A stretch of DNA of 64,000 nucleotides from the NCBI GenBank assembly GCA_903918755.1, contig CAIXFN010000099.1, forward strand, positions 28,873 through 92,872. The letters run 5' to 3'. The notes beneath the pieces are model-generated. The model was not told where the DNA came from. It did not search any database and saw only the letters and a program-made list of their open reading frames with translations. Source of the DNA: an uncultured Pedosphaera sp. (lineage in GTDB: Bacteria > Verrucomicrobiota > Verrucomicrobiia > Limisphaerales > Pedosphaeraceae). Positions 8,934 to 18,322 of this stretch are shown here, one piece after another; within the stretch, counting starts at the first letter, position 1; the number at the start of each line of letters is the position of its first letter. The translations under genes were made by a program, and so were the position numbers.

Positions 8934-11276
8934 GTGAATCCTCCCCTTCCAAATAGCGGGAATCCTGCGGACGGCAGCGAAGCCGCCGAAGGCCGGTGCG
9001 TGACTCGATCGGTGGCGGATGTGCTGGCCCGGGAGCCTGCCTTGGAGGCGGTCACCGTGGACCGGGGACGCCAGCTTATTTCCCTGGCCACCCTGGGTCA
9101 GGCGGATGTGCCCCGCCTGAAGGAAAAGGTGGCCACCAGCATTCAGCTAGCCCAAAATCTTGGCGGCAAGCATCCCTGCGCGTTGCTTTCCGGCACTGGC
9201 GATTGTGGGAACTGTGAAAATCCCCTGACGCCGCAGGAGCGTCTGCGGGTCCTGATCCGGCAGGAGGGGCAGGCCACCACCATCGCGCGCGTGACGTGCC
9301 CGACCGCACCGCGCTTCTGGCGCTGGCTGGACATACCCTGGCCCCGGGTGGTGCAGCGAGACGTGGAGTTTTTGGAGCACGCCGACCATGCGGATGAATG
9401 GAAATGGCAGTTGGTCGCCGCCGGCCTTTGCGGGGTCTTGGGACTGGCGGGTTTCCTCCTGCCGGCCGGGACGGGGGCGACCGCGTGCTTTGTGCTCGCC
9501 TATCTGGCCGGCGGGTGGTTCGCCACGGAGGAGGTCTGGGAGCGCTGGCAGCAGCGGGCCATCGACGTGCATTTTCTCATGTTGGCGGTGGCCGTCGGCA
9601 GCGCGTCGATCGGCGCCTGGGTGGAAGGCACCACGCTCCTCTTCCTTTTCTCCCTTTCCGGGGCCTTGGAACATTTTGCCCTGGGGCGCACCCAGCGGGA
9701 AATCCGCTCCCTGTTCAAGGAAGCTCCCAAAGTTGCCACCGTGCTGGAGGATGCGGGAACCGAAAGGGAAGTGGCCGTGGAACTGCTGCGGCCGGGGATG
9801 CGCCTGTTGATCAAACCGGGGGCGCAGTTTCCGGTGGACGGGGAAGTTGCCAGGGGGAAGACGTCCGCGGATGAGTCCAACCTGACGGGGGAGGCCCAGC
9901 CCGTGGATAAGCAGGTGGGGGATTCGGTGATGGCGGGCACCCTCAATCTCTGGGGCGCAGTGGAGGTGGCCGTTTTGCGCCCGGCGGGCGAGAGCGCGCT
10001 GCACAAGATCATCCAACTCATCCGCGAAGCCCAGCAGCAAAAGGCGCCTTCCCAATTGTTTACGGACAAGTTTGGCACCGTGTACACCTACAGCGTGCTG
10101 GGTCTTTCGCTCGGAATGTTTTTTGTGTGGTGGCTGGGAGTGGGGCTGTCGCCTTTCACCAGCCTTCCCGGGGGCAAACCCAGCGCCTTTTACCACACCA
10201 TGACCCTGCTGGTGGTGGCCTCACCATGTGCCCTCGTTTTGTCCATCCCTTCCGCGGTGCTGGCCGCCATCGCCTGGGGAGCCCGGCATGGCATCCTCTT
10301 CCGGGGCGGGGCGGCGGTGGAAAAATTGGCTGGCGTCACGCTGGTGGCGCTGGACAAAACCGGCACCCTGACGACCGGAGAACTACGCGTTGAAAAGGTG
10401 GAAAGTTTCCCGGCCGGCCGGGAGGAGGAAGTGGCCACAGTTGCCTATTCGCTGGAGCGGCTTTCCAATCATCCCCTGGCGCGGGCGATCACGCGGTACG
10501 GCAAGCACGAGGGACTTAGAGTCCAGGAATTTGGGCATTTCGAATCGGTCACGGGCCTGGGCCTGGAGGCGCATTCCGGCCCCAGTATCTACCGATTGGG
10601 CCGTAGAGAATGGCTGGAACAGGGGGAGGCGGCCCAATTGATGCGGGGGGTCCCGCCCACGGAGGCGGGCTTTTCGGAAGTCTGGCTCACGGCGGGAGAA
10701 CTGGTCGGGCGCGTGGTTTTGCGCGATGACGTGCGTCCGGAGGCGCGCGGCCTGCTGACGGCCTTGCGGCAGGCCGGACTGCGGACGGTGGTTTTAACGG
10801 GCGATCGCCGGGCTACGGCGGATCACCTACAACAGGAATTGGGCCTGGAGGATGTGCGCGCGGAATTGAAACCGGAACAGAAGGTCGCGGAAATTCGGGC
10901 CCTGACCCAGGGTGGTGCGCGCGTGGCGATGGTGGGCGACGGAGTGAACGACGCGCCGAGCCTGGCGGCGGCTTATGTGGGGGTGGCGATGGGCGCCCGC
11001 GGCGCGGATGCCGCCTTGGAGCAGGCCGAAGTTGTGCTGATGCATGATCGGCTGGAAAACTTCCTGGCGGCGCACCAGTTGAGCCGGCGGGCCCGATCTG
11101 TCATCCGGCAGAATCTGGTCATTTCCCTGGGGACGGTGGTTGTGCTGGTGGGATTTGCCCTGTTGGGCCGGATCCCCCTGACGCTCGGGGTGGTGGGCCA
11201 TGAAGGCAGCACCGTGATCGTGGTGATGAACAGCTTGCGACTGCTCTTCGGGGGCGGGGGCCGGAAGCCCGTCTAG
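8934..11276 (+). CDS. P1B-type heavy-metal translocating ATPase (P1B-4 features)
   Basis: 780 residues from a GTG start preceded by a GGAAAGG-like ribosome site; the frame stays open to 8703, but that extension has no protein-like character. A degenerate heavy-metal-associated domain (CVTRS at 22-26) and a Cys cluster ending in GDCGNC come first. These are followed by membrane helices, the TM motif SPC (430-432), the phosphorylation motif DKTGTLT (D474), the HP motif NHPLARAI and the hinge GDGVNDAP (from 668). The late-TM motif HEGST (756-760) closes the list. SPC plus HEG(G/S)T is the signature of P1B-4 exporters (Co, Fe(II), Zn). Some are Fur/PerR-controlled, which fits the nearby Fur-family gene. 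Inner-membrane efflux pump; metal not determinable. Confidence 0.9.
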   Translation: MNPPLPNSGNPADGSEAAEGRCVTRSVADVLAREPALEAVTVDRGRQLISLATLGQADVPRLKEKVATSIQLAQNLGGKHPCALLSGTGDCGNCENPLTPQERLRVLIRQEGQATTIARVTCPTAPRFWRWLDIPWPRVVQRDVEFLEHADHADEWKWQLVAAGLCGVLGLAGFLLPAGTGATACFVLAYLAGGWFATEEVWERWQQRAIDVHFLMLAVAVGSASIGAWVEGTTLLFLFSLSGALEHFALGRTQREIRSLFKEAPKVATVLEDAGTEREVAVELLRPGMRLLIKPGAQFPVDGEVARGKTSADESNLTGEAQPVDKQVGDSVMAGTLNLWGAVEVAVLRPAGESALHKIIQLIREAQQQKAPSQLFTDKFGTVYTYSVLGLSLGMFFVWWLGVGLSPFTSLPGGKPSAFYHTMTLLVVASPCALVLSIPSAVLAAIAWGARHGILFRGGAAVEKLAGVTLVALDKTGTLTTGELRVEKVESFPAGREEEVATVAYSLERLSNHPLARAITRYGKHEGLRVQEFGHFESVTGLGLEAHSGPSIYRLGRREWLEQGEAAQLMRGVPPTEAGFSEVWLTAGELVGRVVLRDDVRPEARGLLTALRQAGLRTVVLTGDRRATADHLQQELGLEDVRAELKPEQKVAEIRALTQGGARVAMVGDGVNDAPSLAAAYVGVAMGARGADAALEQAEVVLMHDRLENFLAAHQLSRRARSVIRQNLVISLGTVVVLVGFALLGRIPLTLGVVGHEGSTVIVVMNSLRLLFGGGGRKPV

Positions 11277-11611
11277 CGCCAGGCGAACTCGCTCAAGTCC
11301 AGAAACCAGTCCCGGTTGTCCGTGACGCGGACGGATTTTTTCTCCTGCTTGTAAACAATCTCCTCCAGGTTTACTTCCGCCGGGATGAGATTCACCAGCA
11401 CGTCACCCGAGGCCAGCGCGATGATGCGCGTCCGTTTCTCCGGGCGGCGAAAGAACAGAAACTTGGTGGGATCCACCGTGAAGACATGGCCGGTCGCCCG
11501 CGCCAGGCCGTTTTCATAGGCATCCACCAGGCCGATGAAATGACGGTGGGGATCCTTGTCCAGGTGCCGCCGGTGGATGACGTGGATCTTTTCGCCCTGC
11601 TGCAAAATCAT
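11273..11611 (-). CDS. Conserved hypothetical protein
   Basis: 112 residues, no signal peptide or membrane segment, mixed beta-rich sequence with many charged residues (GEKIHVIHRRHLDKDPHRHFIG near the start, LSEFAWR at the end). I do not recognise the family. It reads convergently with the metal ATPase and the two stop codons overlap by four bases. Composition and length are compatible with a small soluble protein; no function is proposed. Confidence 0.7.
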   Translation of the reverse strand: MILQQGEKIHVIHRRHLDKDPHRHFIGLVDAYENGLARATGHVFTVDPTKFLFFRRPEKRTRIIALASGDVLVNLIPAEVNLEEIVYKQEKKSVRVTDNRDWFLDLSEFAWR

Positions 11612-11676
11612 TGGTTGAGCTTACCCTGAAGGACTGGAAGCGCCAGCTTTAGTTGCCGGAAAACGCGCCGGAACAC

Positions 11677-12135
11677 CTACCACTGCCGCCGCAACCGCCC
11701 CAGCCGCCACAGCAGAAACAGGCCCAACACCGCGCCGGAACTGTCGATGAAGACATCCCGCAGGCAGCCCTCCCGGGTGGGCACAAACGTCTGGTGGAGT
11801 TCATCGGTCGCGGCATACAGCACCGCGAGCCACAGGGATTCGGAGGCCGTGGCCCAACTCCAGCCAACCGGAACCGGCGAACCGGTCAGGCGGCGCGCCC
11901 GCCAGATCAGCAGGCAGAGTAAGCCGTATTCGCTGACATGGGCACCCTTGCGGACGCCTAGGACCACCTGGTCGATGGCCGCCGGGCTCATCCCGGGGAA
12001 AAGAAAATGCAGGATCGGCCCAATCAGGCGGGACGAATGGCTGGACGAACCCAGATCGGTCGAGGCACCAAAGATCAGCGTCATCAGGACCAAAACGGGC
12101 AACCAGGCCCAGAGCAACCGGCGAAAATTATGCAC
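11677..12135 (-). CDS. VanZ-like membrane protein
   Basis: 152 residues with about four hydrophobic helices. VanZ family landmarks are the conserved helix-break KGAHVSEYGLLCLLIW and the DELHQTFVPTREGCLRDVFIDSSGAVLG segment (the family's 'DE.hQ.f.pgR..s..D...n..G' motif). VanZ relatives are inner-membrane proteins; the founding member confers teicoplanin tolerance, but most have no known role. A 26-bp inverted repeat lies just upstream of its start, shared with the divergent gene at 12227. Confidence 0.85.
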   Translation of the reverse strand: MHNFRRLLWAWLPVLVLMTLIFGASTDLGSSSHSSRLIGPILHFLFPGMSPAAIDQVVLGVRKGAHVSEYGLLCLLIWRARRLTGSPVPVGWSWATASESLWLAVLYAATDELHQTFVPTREGCLRDVFIDSSGAVLGLFLLWRLGRLRRQW

Positions 12136-12165
12136 AACTCATGAAACCAACCTTTGACGGAGGAG

Positions 12166-12191
12166 GGCAATTTAATTCATTTCAAATTGCC
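12166..12191. promoter_or_regulatory. Inverted repeat in a divergent intergenic region
   Basis: GGCAATTT (12166-12173) and AAATTGCC (12184-12191) form a perfect 8-bp inverted repeat with a 10-base spacer, centred between the divergent starts at 12135 and 12227. There is no T-tract, so an operator for one or both genes is more likely than a terminator. No regulator is assigned. Confidence 0.35.
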
Positions 12192-12226
12192 ATGGGCGTG
12201 ATTTTCTGGCAGTAGAACGGACTCTT

Positions 12227-13849
12227 ATGCGCGCAAAAATGGTAACGTGGCTGGTGGGGGGATGGCTGGGGCTCACGACGCTGGCGGGGGTCGCCGGGGC
12301 GGAAGGATCGCCACCCGGGCTCGCCGCGCGCTGGCATTTTGGCGGGTTGGACCGCCTGCCGGCATTGGGCACCAATGCCAGCCGTTTGAGCGAATTGGTG
12401 GCCCTGCCGGTGACCCGGGATTTGGAGCAACAGATCGTGACCAACCTGGCCATGGCCCCCTTCCGGTTCCTCCGGCATAAGGTGGGACCGCAGGCGATCG
12501 ATCATCCGGAATTACTCGGCCCGCTGGTGACCGACCTGTTGCATGGGGAGTCGTACCTGGAACTTTGGGGGCCGACGAATGCCGTGCCCGGTTTGCTTTT
12601 GGCGGTAAGAGTGAAACCCAATCAGGCGGCCCTTTGGTCCACCAACCTGGCCAGTGTGATCAGCGGCTGGACCGGTATCCCGGTGGTTCCGGTCCGGCTC
12701 GCCGGCGCTTCCGGTTGGGAGTTGAAAAAGCACCACAACCCGAATGTCATCCGGCTCCTCCGGGCGGGTGATTGGGTGGTTTTTGGCTGGGGCCAGGATG
12801 CGGTTACCGGCGAGACCGCGATGTTGCAACGAATCCAATCCCAAGGTGGGCCTGGCCGCCTGGAGGCAGACCAGTTGTTCGAGGGTTGGGTGGCGGGGAA
12901 ACTGCTCAGCACCCGGGCCGTTCCCTGGCTGCCCGTGAAGCTCCCCACGGCCGCCCCTTCCGTGCAATTGACCATGGGAATCAAGGCCGATTATGTGCGG
13001 ACCAAAGCTGTTTTGCAGTTTGAGGAACCTCTGCAGATTTCGCTGCCGCCGTGGAAGCCCGCCACGAATTCCATGGACGCTCCGTTGGTCGCGTTTACCG
13101 CGGTGCGCGGCATCTCTCCCCTGCTGCGGCGGCTGCCGGTTTTTGCGGCTGCATCCGGCGACACGGTTCCCGAGCAACTCTCCGCCTGGGCGGCGTTCGG
13201 TGCGGTGTTCAACACCTCGTTTGCCTTTCCCAGTCGGAATCCCACCAACTCGGTCAAACAGATCGGTGACCAATTGGTGGGTCAGGTCAATATGCGCATG
13301 ACCAATGGCCGGATGGGCCAGTTCCGTTGGAATGCCAACCAAACGGTGGTGGAATGGGCCAGCCTGCCGCCGATGATCGGACCCTTCCTGCGGGCCGAGG
13401 CGAAGACCAATGGTGACTTTGTGCTGGGCGGAATGTTTGCCCTGCCCACGCGGCGCCAGGCGCCGCCGCCGGAGCTGCTGGAGCAGCTGGCCGCGGATCC
13501 CAAACTCGTCTATTACGATTGGGAAATTACCGGCGAACGGATCAAGTTTTGGCGCAACTGTTTCATCCTTTATAGCATTGTTGGCTTGGGCAACCCCGTG
13601 CCCGAGCGGGCCTTCCATAAGTTCCTGGGCACCATTGCCCCCAAACTGGATAACACCGTAACGGAAGTGGCGATGAGCGGTCCGGCGCAACTGACGTTGA
13701 CCCGGAAATCCCCGCTCGGCTTCTCCGCTCCGGAATTGCTGTTTTTCGCCCGGTGGTTGGATTCGACCGGCTTTCCGTTGGCGTTCGCTCCGCCACCCCC
13801 GCCTCCCCTGGCCTCGCCCACCCCCAAAAGTCCGGCTGGCCATCCTTAA
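12227..13849 (+). CDS. Secreted hypothetical protein
   Basis: 540 residues with a clear signal peptide ([25 protein letters not shown]). The mature part contains [20 protein letters not shown] near the N-terminus and repeated short Asn-containing turns. A proline-rich tail ends it (about residues 524-540, [15 protein letters not shown]). I do not recognise a catalytic motif. The overall pattern (signal peptide, long globular region starting with a comparison of sizes and norms) resembles large secreted proteins restricted to Verrucomicrobiota, but this is impression only. It lies 11 bp upstream of pdxJ on the same strand and could be co-transcribed. Confidence 0.75.
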   Translation: MRAKMVTWLVGGWLGLTTLAGVAGAEGSPPGLAARWHFGGLDRLPALGTNASRLSELVALPVTRDLEQQIVTNLAMAPFRFLRHKVGPQAIDHPELLGPLVTDLLHGESYLELWGPTNAVPGLLLAVRVKPNQAALWSTNLASVISGWTGIPVVPVRLAGASGWELKKHHNPNVIRLLRAGDWVVFGWGQDAVTGETAMLQRIQSQGGPGRLEADQLFEGWVAGKLLSTRAVPWLPVKLPTAAPSVQLTMGIKADYVRTKAVLQFEEPLQISLPPWKPATNSMDAPLVAFTAVRGISPLLRRLPVFAAASGDTVPEQLSAWAAFGAVFNTSFAFPSRNPTNSVKQIGDQLVGQVNMRMTNGRMGQFRWNANQTVVEWASLPPMIGPFLRAEAKTNGDFVLGGMFALPTRRQAPPPELLEQLAADPKLVYYDWEITGERIKFWRNCFILYSIVGLGNPVPERAFHKFLGTIAPKLDNTVTEVAMSGPAQLTLTRKSPLGFSAPELLFFARWLDSTGFPLAFAPPPPPPLASPTPKSPAGHP

Positions 13850-13860
13850 TAGGGGCAAAT

Positions 13861-14601
13861 ATGCTGAAACTGGGAGTCAATATTGATCACGTCGCGACCT
13901 TGCGGGAAGCGCGTTACCGCGGCGTTGCGGGGGGGGAACCGGATCCCGTGGCGGCGGCGCTGCTGTGTGAGGCCGCCGGCGCCCAAGGCATCACCGCCCA
14001 CTTGCGGGAAGATCGCCGGCATATTCAGGACCGGGATGTGCGCGAACTGCGAAAATCCATCCGCACCCGGCTCAATCTGGAGATGGCCCTTGCTCCGGAA
14101 ATCGTCGCCCTGGCGTTGGAAATAAGACCCGCCATTGTTTGCCTCGTTCCCGAGCGGCGCCTGGAGGTCACCACCGAGGGGGGATTGGAAGTCGCCGGCA
14201 ATCTGGCGACGGTGACCGAAACGCGCCAAAAGATGAACGACGCGGGAATTGACGTGAGCCTGTTTATCACGCCGGACCCGGTTCAAATTACTGCGGCGGC
14301 CCGGTCCGGGGCGCAATTCATTGAATTGCACACCGGAGCCTACGCCGAGCATTTTGACCAGAAGGACGCGCGCAACCGCGAATTAAACCGCCTGGTCGAA
14401 GGCGCCAAACAGGCGCACGACTTGGGCTTGCGGGTGAATGCGGGCCACGGGCTGAATTATGTGAATTTGCCGGTCCTGCATGTAGTTCCCCACCTGGAAG
14501 AATTGAACATCGGCCACAGCCTGATCAGCCGGTCCATGGTGACCGGACTCGGCACCGCGGTGCGCGAGATGCTGGCGTTGCTGGCCGGCTACCCGGGTTG
14601 A
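13861..14601 (+). CDS. pdxJ: Pyridoxine 5'-phosphate synthase
   Basis: 246 residues, complete. It condenses 3-amino-2-oxopropyl phosphate with deoxyxylulose 5-phosphate to pyridoxine phosphate (DXP-dependent vitamin B6 pathway). TIM-barrel landmarks are [33 protein letters not shown], the catalytic Glu in [10 protein letters not shown] and [10 protein letters not shown] near the C-terminus. The ATG at 13861 is used; the open frame runs 108 bases further into the preceding gene. The last 390 bases and 25 bases past the stop recur at about 90% identity at 26.96-27.39 kb. Confidence 0.96.
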   Translation: MLKLGVNIDHVATLREARYRGVAGGEPDPVAAALLCEAAGAQGITAHLREDRRHIQDRDVRELRKSIRTRLNLEMALAPEIVALALEIRPAIVCLVPERRLEVTTEGGLEVAGNLATVTETRQKMNDAGIDVSLFITPDPVQITAAARSGAQFIELHTGAYAEHFDQKDARNRELNRLVEGAKQAHDLGLRVNAGHGLNYVNLPVLHVVPHLEELNIGHSLISRSMVTGLGTAVREMLALLAGYPG

Positions 14602-14724
14602 TTGGCCGGGTGGTGCGGTTCGATTCTGACCATGGCCTCACGTAAGTAATTCATAATCAACGACTGGCGTTGAATGGCAAGGGCTGAAAGCCGATCCTCG
14701 CCCCAGGCGGAGAAAAGCCCGAAA

Positions 14725-14753
14725 CGAGGGTTCGATTCCCTTCACCCGCTCCA
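14725..14753 (+). tRNA. 3' end fragment of a tRNA-Gly-like gene (left attachment-site candidate)
   Basis: The segment GTTCGATTCCCTTCACCCG with flanking CGAGG and CTCCA has the T-arm, the 3' acceptor strand and an encoded CCA typical of bacterial tRNA-Gly (whose 5' end would begin GCGGGTG). No matching 5' half, D-arm or anticodon arm lies upstream, so this is a fragment and not a working tRNA. The CCA (14751-14753) touches the stop codon of the AraC gene. A second copy lies at 41214-41238; the pair are candidate att sites. Confidence 0.65.
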
Positions 14754-15590
14754 TTATTTCGGCGCAAATTGCCCGAAGTAGCGTTGTCGGTAGGCGCGCG
14801 GAGGGATGCCGATGACCTCGCGAAATTGGTTGGTGAAGGCGCTCTGATGCGTGAATCCAAACTTGGCTGCAATCTCCGCCATGGTTTGGTCCGTGTTAAC
14901 CAGTACCTGGATCGCGGCGTGGACGCGCGATTGAATTATAAATTGCTGCATGGTGATGGCGAACATGCGGAGGAATTGCCGTTGCAACTGGCGTTCCGAA
15001 AGCCCTGCTTGGCGGGCAATTTCGGACAAGTTTAGGTGCTCCCCCAGCCGAGCCTGGATGTAGTCAATGGCTTTGCCGATGGGACCCAATTGCGCCCAAA
15101 GGTTTTGGCGCGCGGCAAAGGTCTGCACGGTGCCAATCAGACCGACCACCTTGCCCGCGGCATTGCGCAGCGGATATTTGTCGGTAATTAGCCAGTCGCA
15201 CACGCCGCGCTCGTTGTAATAGACTTCCACGATGTTCCGCATCGGTTTCCCCGAACGCACCACCAGGCTGTCATCATGCCGAAACTTGGCGGCCAGCGCC
15301 GGCGGCAGGTATTCCTCGGGCAGGCGGCCGATGATCTCTTCCTCAGATTGAAAGCCCATGCGGGTCACCACGCCGGGACTCAGCGCCATGGTGCGGCTCT
15401 CGGAGTCTTTCACGAAATACAGGGCGTCCGGAAAGCGGTTGAACGGTTCAAGGAACTGTTTGCCGTTAATCTCGGTCTCGAAAAACCGGTCCCGGCGTTG
15501 AAAGCGCTCCGCCACCGCAGCGCGTAATGAAACCAGCGGTCCGCCGGAGGAGAGGGCCGGTTTCGCATCCAGATTGCGCTTTGACTTCAT
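14754..15590 (-). CDS. AraC-family regulator with N-terminal PAS domain
   Basis: 278 residues. A PAS-like sensor (about 45-160; FPDALYFVKDSESRTMALSPG, then GLIGTVQTF) is followed by a two-helix-turn-helix AraC DNA-binding domain. That domain (about 175-275) has LNLSEIARQAGLSERQLQRQFLRMF and MAEIAAKFGFTHQSAFTNQFREVIGIPPRAYRQ. It is divergent from the first DUF1592 gene. The shared 20-bp motif lies 68 bp upstream of its start and recurs before three other units in the next 7 kb, so it is the obvious candidate regulator of those units (inference). Its stop codon abuts a tRNA fragment, placing the gene at the island edge. Confidence 0.92.
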   Translation of the reverse strand: MKSKRNLDAKPALSSGGPLVSLRAAVAERFQRRDRFFETEINGKQFLEPFNRFPDALYFVKDSESRTMALSPGVVTRMGFQSEEEIIGRLPEEYLPPALAAKFRHDDSLVVRSGKPMRNIVEVYYNERGVCDWLITDKYPLRNAAGKVVGLIGTVQTFAARQNLWAQLGPIGKAIDYIQARLGEHLNLSEIARQAGLSERQLQRQFLRMFAITMQQFIIQSRVHAAIQVLVNTDQTMAEIAAKFGFTHQSAFTNQFREVIGIPPRAYRQRYFGQFAPK

Positions 15591-15657
15591 TCAGGAGCAG
15601 TCGTGTTCGGGTTCCATGGTTGGATGGAAGCGCGGCGTGGTTGTTCAATTAAATCTT

Positions 15658-15700
15658 TGTCGCGTAATTGCAAGACACGTTTTGGGGGTCAGGTTATTGT
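15658..15700 (+). promoter_or_regulatory. Shared 20-bp motif and promoter, copy 1 (DUF1592 unit)
   Basis: TGTCGCGTAATTGCAAGACA (15658-15677) ends in AAGACA, which serves as a -35-like element. TATTGT (15695-15700) follows after 17 bases as a -10. TGTC and GACA at the ends are inverted. The copy lies between the divergent AraC gene (68 bp from its start) and the DUF1592 gene (start 15854). Activator overlap with the -35 would fit AraC-type class II activation. Confidence 0.6.
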
Positions 15701-15853
15701 TCCTTCATGTTTCCACAATTCTTTTTTGGACTTTGATTCCATGCGGTTCCAATTTGCCATGGCATGTCGGCGTTGCTGGCACTCAGCTATGAATAAAGCA
15801 ACGCCGGTTCCCGTGTTGACGCCCTTTTCATTCGTCTTGCCGACCAGTCAACC

Positions 15854-18322
15854 ATGAGAAAAAGCCACACGCTGGGCACACGCCTAAATGCCTTTCAGTC
15901 TTTGGGCCGCAAGGTAGTCCCCCTGCTGGCTGCCGCGCTCGCGCTGGCATCCCACGGGCTGTCCGCATCGGCGGCTGAGGCGCGCGCGATCATGCAATAT
16001 CGCCAGGGCATCCAACCCATCCTCGAAAGGTATTGTTACGACTGCCACGGGGACGGCGAAACGAAGGGGAAAATCGCGTTTGATGAATTGAAGTCGGACC
16101 AGGCGCTCCTGGATCATGATCTTTGGCTCAAAGTGCTGAAGAATACCCGCGCTGGGCTCATGCCGCCCCCGAAGAAGCATGCGCGCCTGCCCGCCGCCGA
16201 GCAGCAAAAGCTCGACCAGTGGATTCTGTTCTCCGCGTTCGGCGTGGATCCAAAAAGCCTCGATCCCGGTCGCGTCACTATCCGGCGCCTCAACAAAACC
16301 GAATACCGGAACACGATCCGCGATCTAATGGGCGTGGATTACGATACGGAGGTCGCTTTCCCGGCCGATGATGTTGGCTATGGATTCGACACGATTGGGG
16401 AGGTGCAATCCCTTTCGCCGATGCGCCTGGAGAAATTTCTGGAAGCCGCGCAATACATCGTCAACAAGGCCGTCCCCACCACACCTCGCGCGCTCTCGCT
16501 GCAATTCGCCGTGGGCAAAGAATTCCTCACCACGGATGGCTCCAAGAGCGGCGATCCGATGACGTTTTACGAGAAACGCGAAGTGACCCGTCGGTTTCAC
16601 GCCCCGGTGGCGGGTGATTATAAATTCAGCCTTTACGCGATGGTGGACGGCACGACGCGGCCGGACCCGCAGCGCTGTAGCCTTGCCATCAAGACCGAGG
16701 GCAAGGAATTCTTCGAGCACGAGTACGTTTGGTTCGATTGCGAATTCTACAACGACGAGCGTCTGCTTCACTGGGAGAAGGGCGACCATGACATCACCTT
16801 CACGCTCACTCCGTTGGTGCCGGACCTGAAGCAGACCACCAAAATGGATTACAAGATTCTCACCGTGTCCGTGCAAGGGCCACTCGCGGAGAAGGACTGG
16901 GTAAATCCTCCCGGTTACCGCAGTTTCTTCTCCCGTGACCTGCCACCGGAAACGGCCGCTGAACGACGGCTTTACGCGCGCGAAACGCTCTCCCGCTTTG
17001 CCGCCAAAGCGTATCGCCGCCCGGCCGGAAGCAACGCCGTTGAGCGACTGGTGGATATCGCCGAAAAGACCTACACCGTCCCGGGCAATTCCTTTGAAAC
17101 GGGGGTCTCCCGCGCGATGGTTGCGGTCCTGGCCTCGCCGCGTTTCCTGTTCCGGGCCGAAACCACGGAACCGCCGGTCCGCGGCCAGACGTTCGCCAAC
17201 GTGGATGAGCATGCCCTGGCCTCACGGCTTTCCTATTTCCTCTGGTCCACCATGCCCGACGACGAGTTGTTCAAACTCGCGAGCGAGAAAAAGCTCCGTA
17301 AAAACCTGGATGCCCAGGTGAAACGGATGTTTGCCGATCCGCGCGCCCGGGCGCTCATGGAAAACTTTACCGGTCAATGGCTCCAGACGCGGGAAGTGCT
17401 TAAGGCTTCGATCAACCGTCCGGAAATCATGAAACGGGAGGGTATCGCGACGCGCGAACAGTTGACCTCCAACCAGCGCGAGGCGATGAAACAGGAGGCG
17501 GAGGCTTATTTCGATTACGTCGCGCGGGGCAACCGCAGCGTTCTGGAGTTGGTTTCCAGCGATTACACCTTTCTCAACGAAACCCTGGCCAGGTATTATG
17601 GAATGGCCGACATCACCGGTCCGCAGATGCGCCAAGTCGCCCTGCCATCCGAGAATCCGCGCGGCGGGGTTTTGACGATGGCCAGTGTGCTCGCAGTGAC
17701 TTCCGACCCGACCCGCACTTCGCCCGTCAAGCGCGGCAAATGGATTCTGGAAAACGTTCTCGGCTCCCCCGCGCCGCCGCCGCCGCCCGACGTGCCCGCC
17801 CTCGACGAGACGTTAAAAAAATTTCCCGACCGCACGCCCACTCAGCGGGAAGCGCTGGCGCGGCATCGCGAAGCGCCGCTCTGCGCTTCATGCCACAACC
17901 GCATGGACCCGCTCGGTCTCGCCCTGGAAAATTTCAACGCCCTCGGTTTATGGCGCACCAATGAACTGGGCCAGGCGGTGGATGCCACCGGTCAATTGCT
18001 GTCGGGTGAATCTTTCCAGGATATCCGCGAATTGAAGCGCGTGCTCGCGACCGGCCATCGCACTGAGTTTTATCGCACGCTCACGGAGAAATTCCTGACT
18101 TACGCCATTGGCAGAGGGCTGGAATACTACGATGCGCCGACGGTGGACCAAATCGTCGCGCGGCTCGAACGCGAGGAAGGCCGTTTCTCCGCCCTTTTGT
18201 TCGGCGTCATTGAATCGGCTCCGTTTCAGCAGCGGCGAATGAGCGCAACTTCCGCCCACCCCGCAGCCAAAATCGCCCTGGCTCCCATATCCGCCAAAAA
18301 TCATGAATCCAAATCCAATTAG
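15854..18322 (+). CDS. Planctomycete-type cytochrome, DUF1587/DUF1595/DUF1592/DUF1588/DUF1585 protein
   Basis: 822 residues with an N-terminal export signal (about residues 20-41). Order seen: a PSCyt1 haem site CYDCH (61-65) and a DUF1587 stretch VTIRRLNKTEYRNTIRDLMG. A jelly-roll-like middle (HAPVAGDYKFSLYAMVDGT) and the DUF1595/DUF1592 region RLSYFLWSTMPDDELF come next. A DUF1588 segment RGGVLTMASVLAVTSDPTRTSPVKRG with a second haem site CASCH (677-681) and a DUF1585 tail complete it. These large periplasmic or surface cytochromes are abundant in Planctomycetota and Verrucomicrobiota and nearly always precede a DUF1552 gene; roles in polysaccharide use are suspected, not proven. The 3' end overlaps the DUF1552 gene by 20 bp. 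Confidence 0.92.
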   Translation: MRKSHTLGTRLNAFQSLGRKVVPLLAAALALASHGLSASAAEARAIMQYRQGIQPILERYCYDCHGDGETKGKIAFDELKSDQALLDHDLWLKVLKNTRAGLMPPPKKHARLPAAEQQKLDQWILFSAFGVDPKSLDPGRVTIRRLNKTEYRNTIRDLMGVDYDTEVAFPADDVGYGFDTIGEVQSLSPMRLEKFLEAAQYIVNKAVPTTPRALSLQFAVGKEFLTTDGSKSGDPMTFYEKREVTRRFHAPVAGDYKFSLYAMVDGTTRPDPQRCSLAIKTEGKEFFEHEYVWFDCEFYNDERLLHWEKGDHDITFTLTPLVPDLKQTTKMDYKILTVSVQGPLAEKDWVNPPGYRSFFSRDLPPETAAERRLYARETLSRFAAKAYRRPAGSNAVERLVDIAEKTYTVPGNSFETGVSRAMVAVLASPRFLFRAETTEPPVRGQTFANVDEHALASRLSYFLWSTMPDDELFKLASEKKLRKNLDAQVKRMFADPRARALMENFTGQWLQTREVLKASINRPEIMKREGIATREQLTSNQREAMKQEAEAYFDYVARGNRSVLELVSSDYTFLNETLARYYGMADITGPQMRQVALPSENPRGGVLTMASVLAVTSDPTRTSPVKRGKWILENVLGSPAPPPPPDVPALDETLKKFPDRTPTQREALARHREAPLCASCHNRMDPLGLALENFNALGLWRTNELGQAVDATGQLLSGESFQDIRELKRVLATGHRTEFYRTLTEKFLTYAIGRGLEYYDAPTVDQIVARLEREEGRFSALLFGVIESAPFQQRRMSATSAHPAAKIALAPISAKNHESKSN

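Noticed and set aside
14657..14872. Minus-strand frame containing GEGNRTLV
   Set aside because: This string is the reverse translation of the tRNA T-arm and acceptor 3' end, a frequent false protein; the same happens at 40844-41305.
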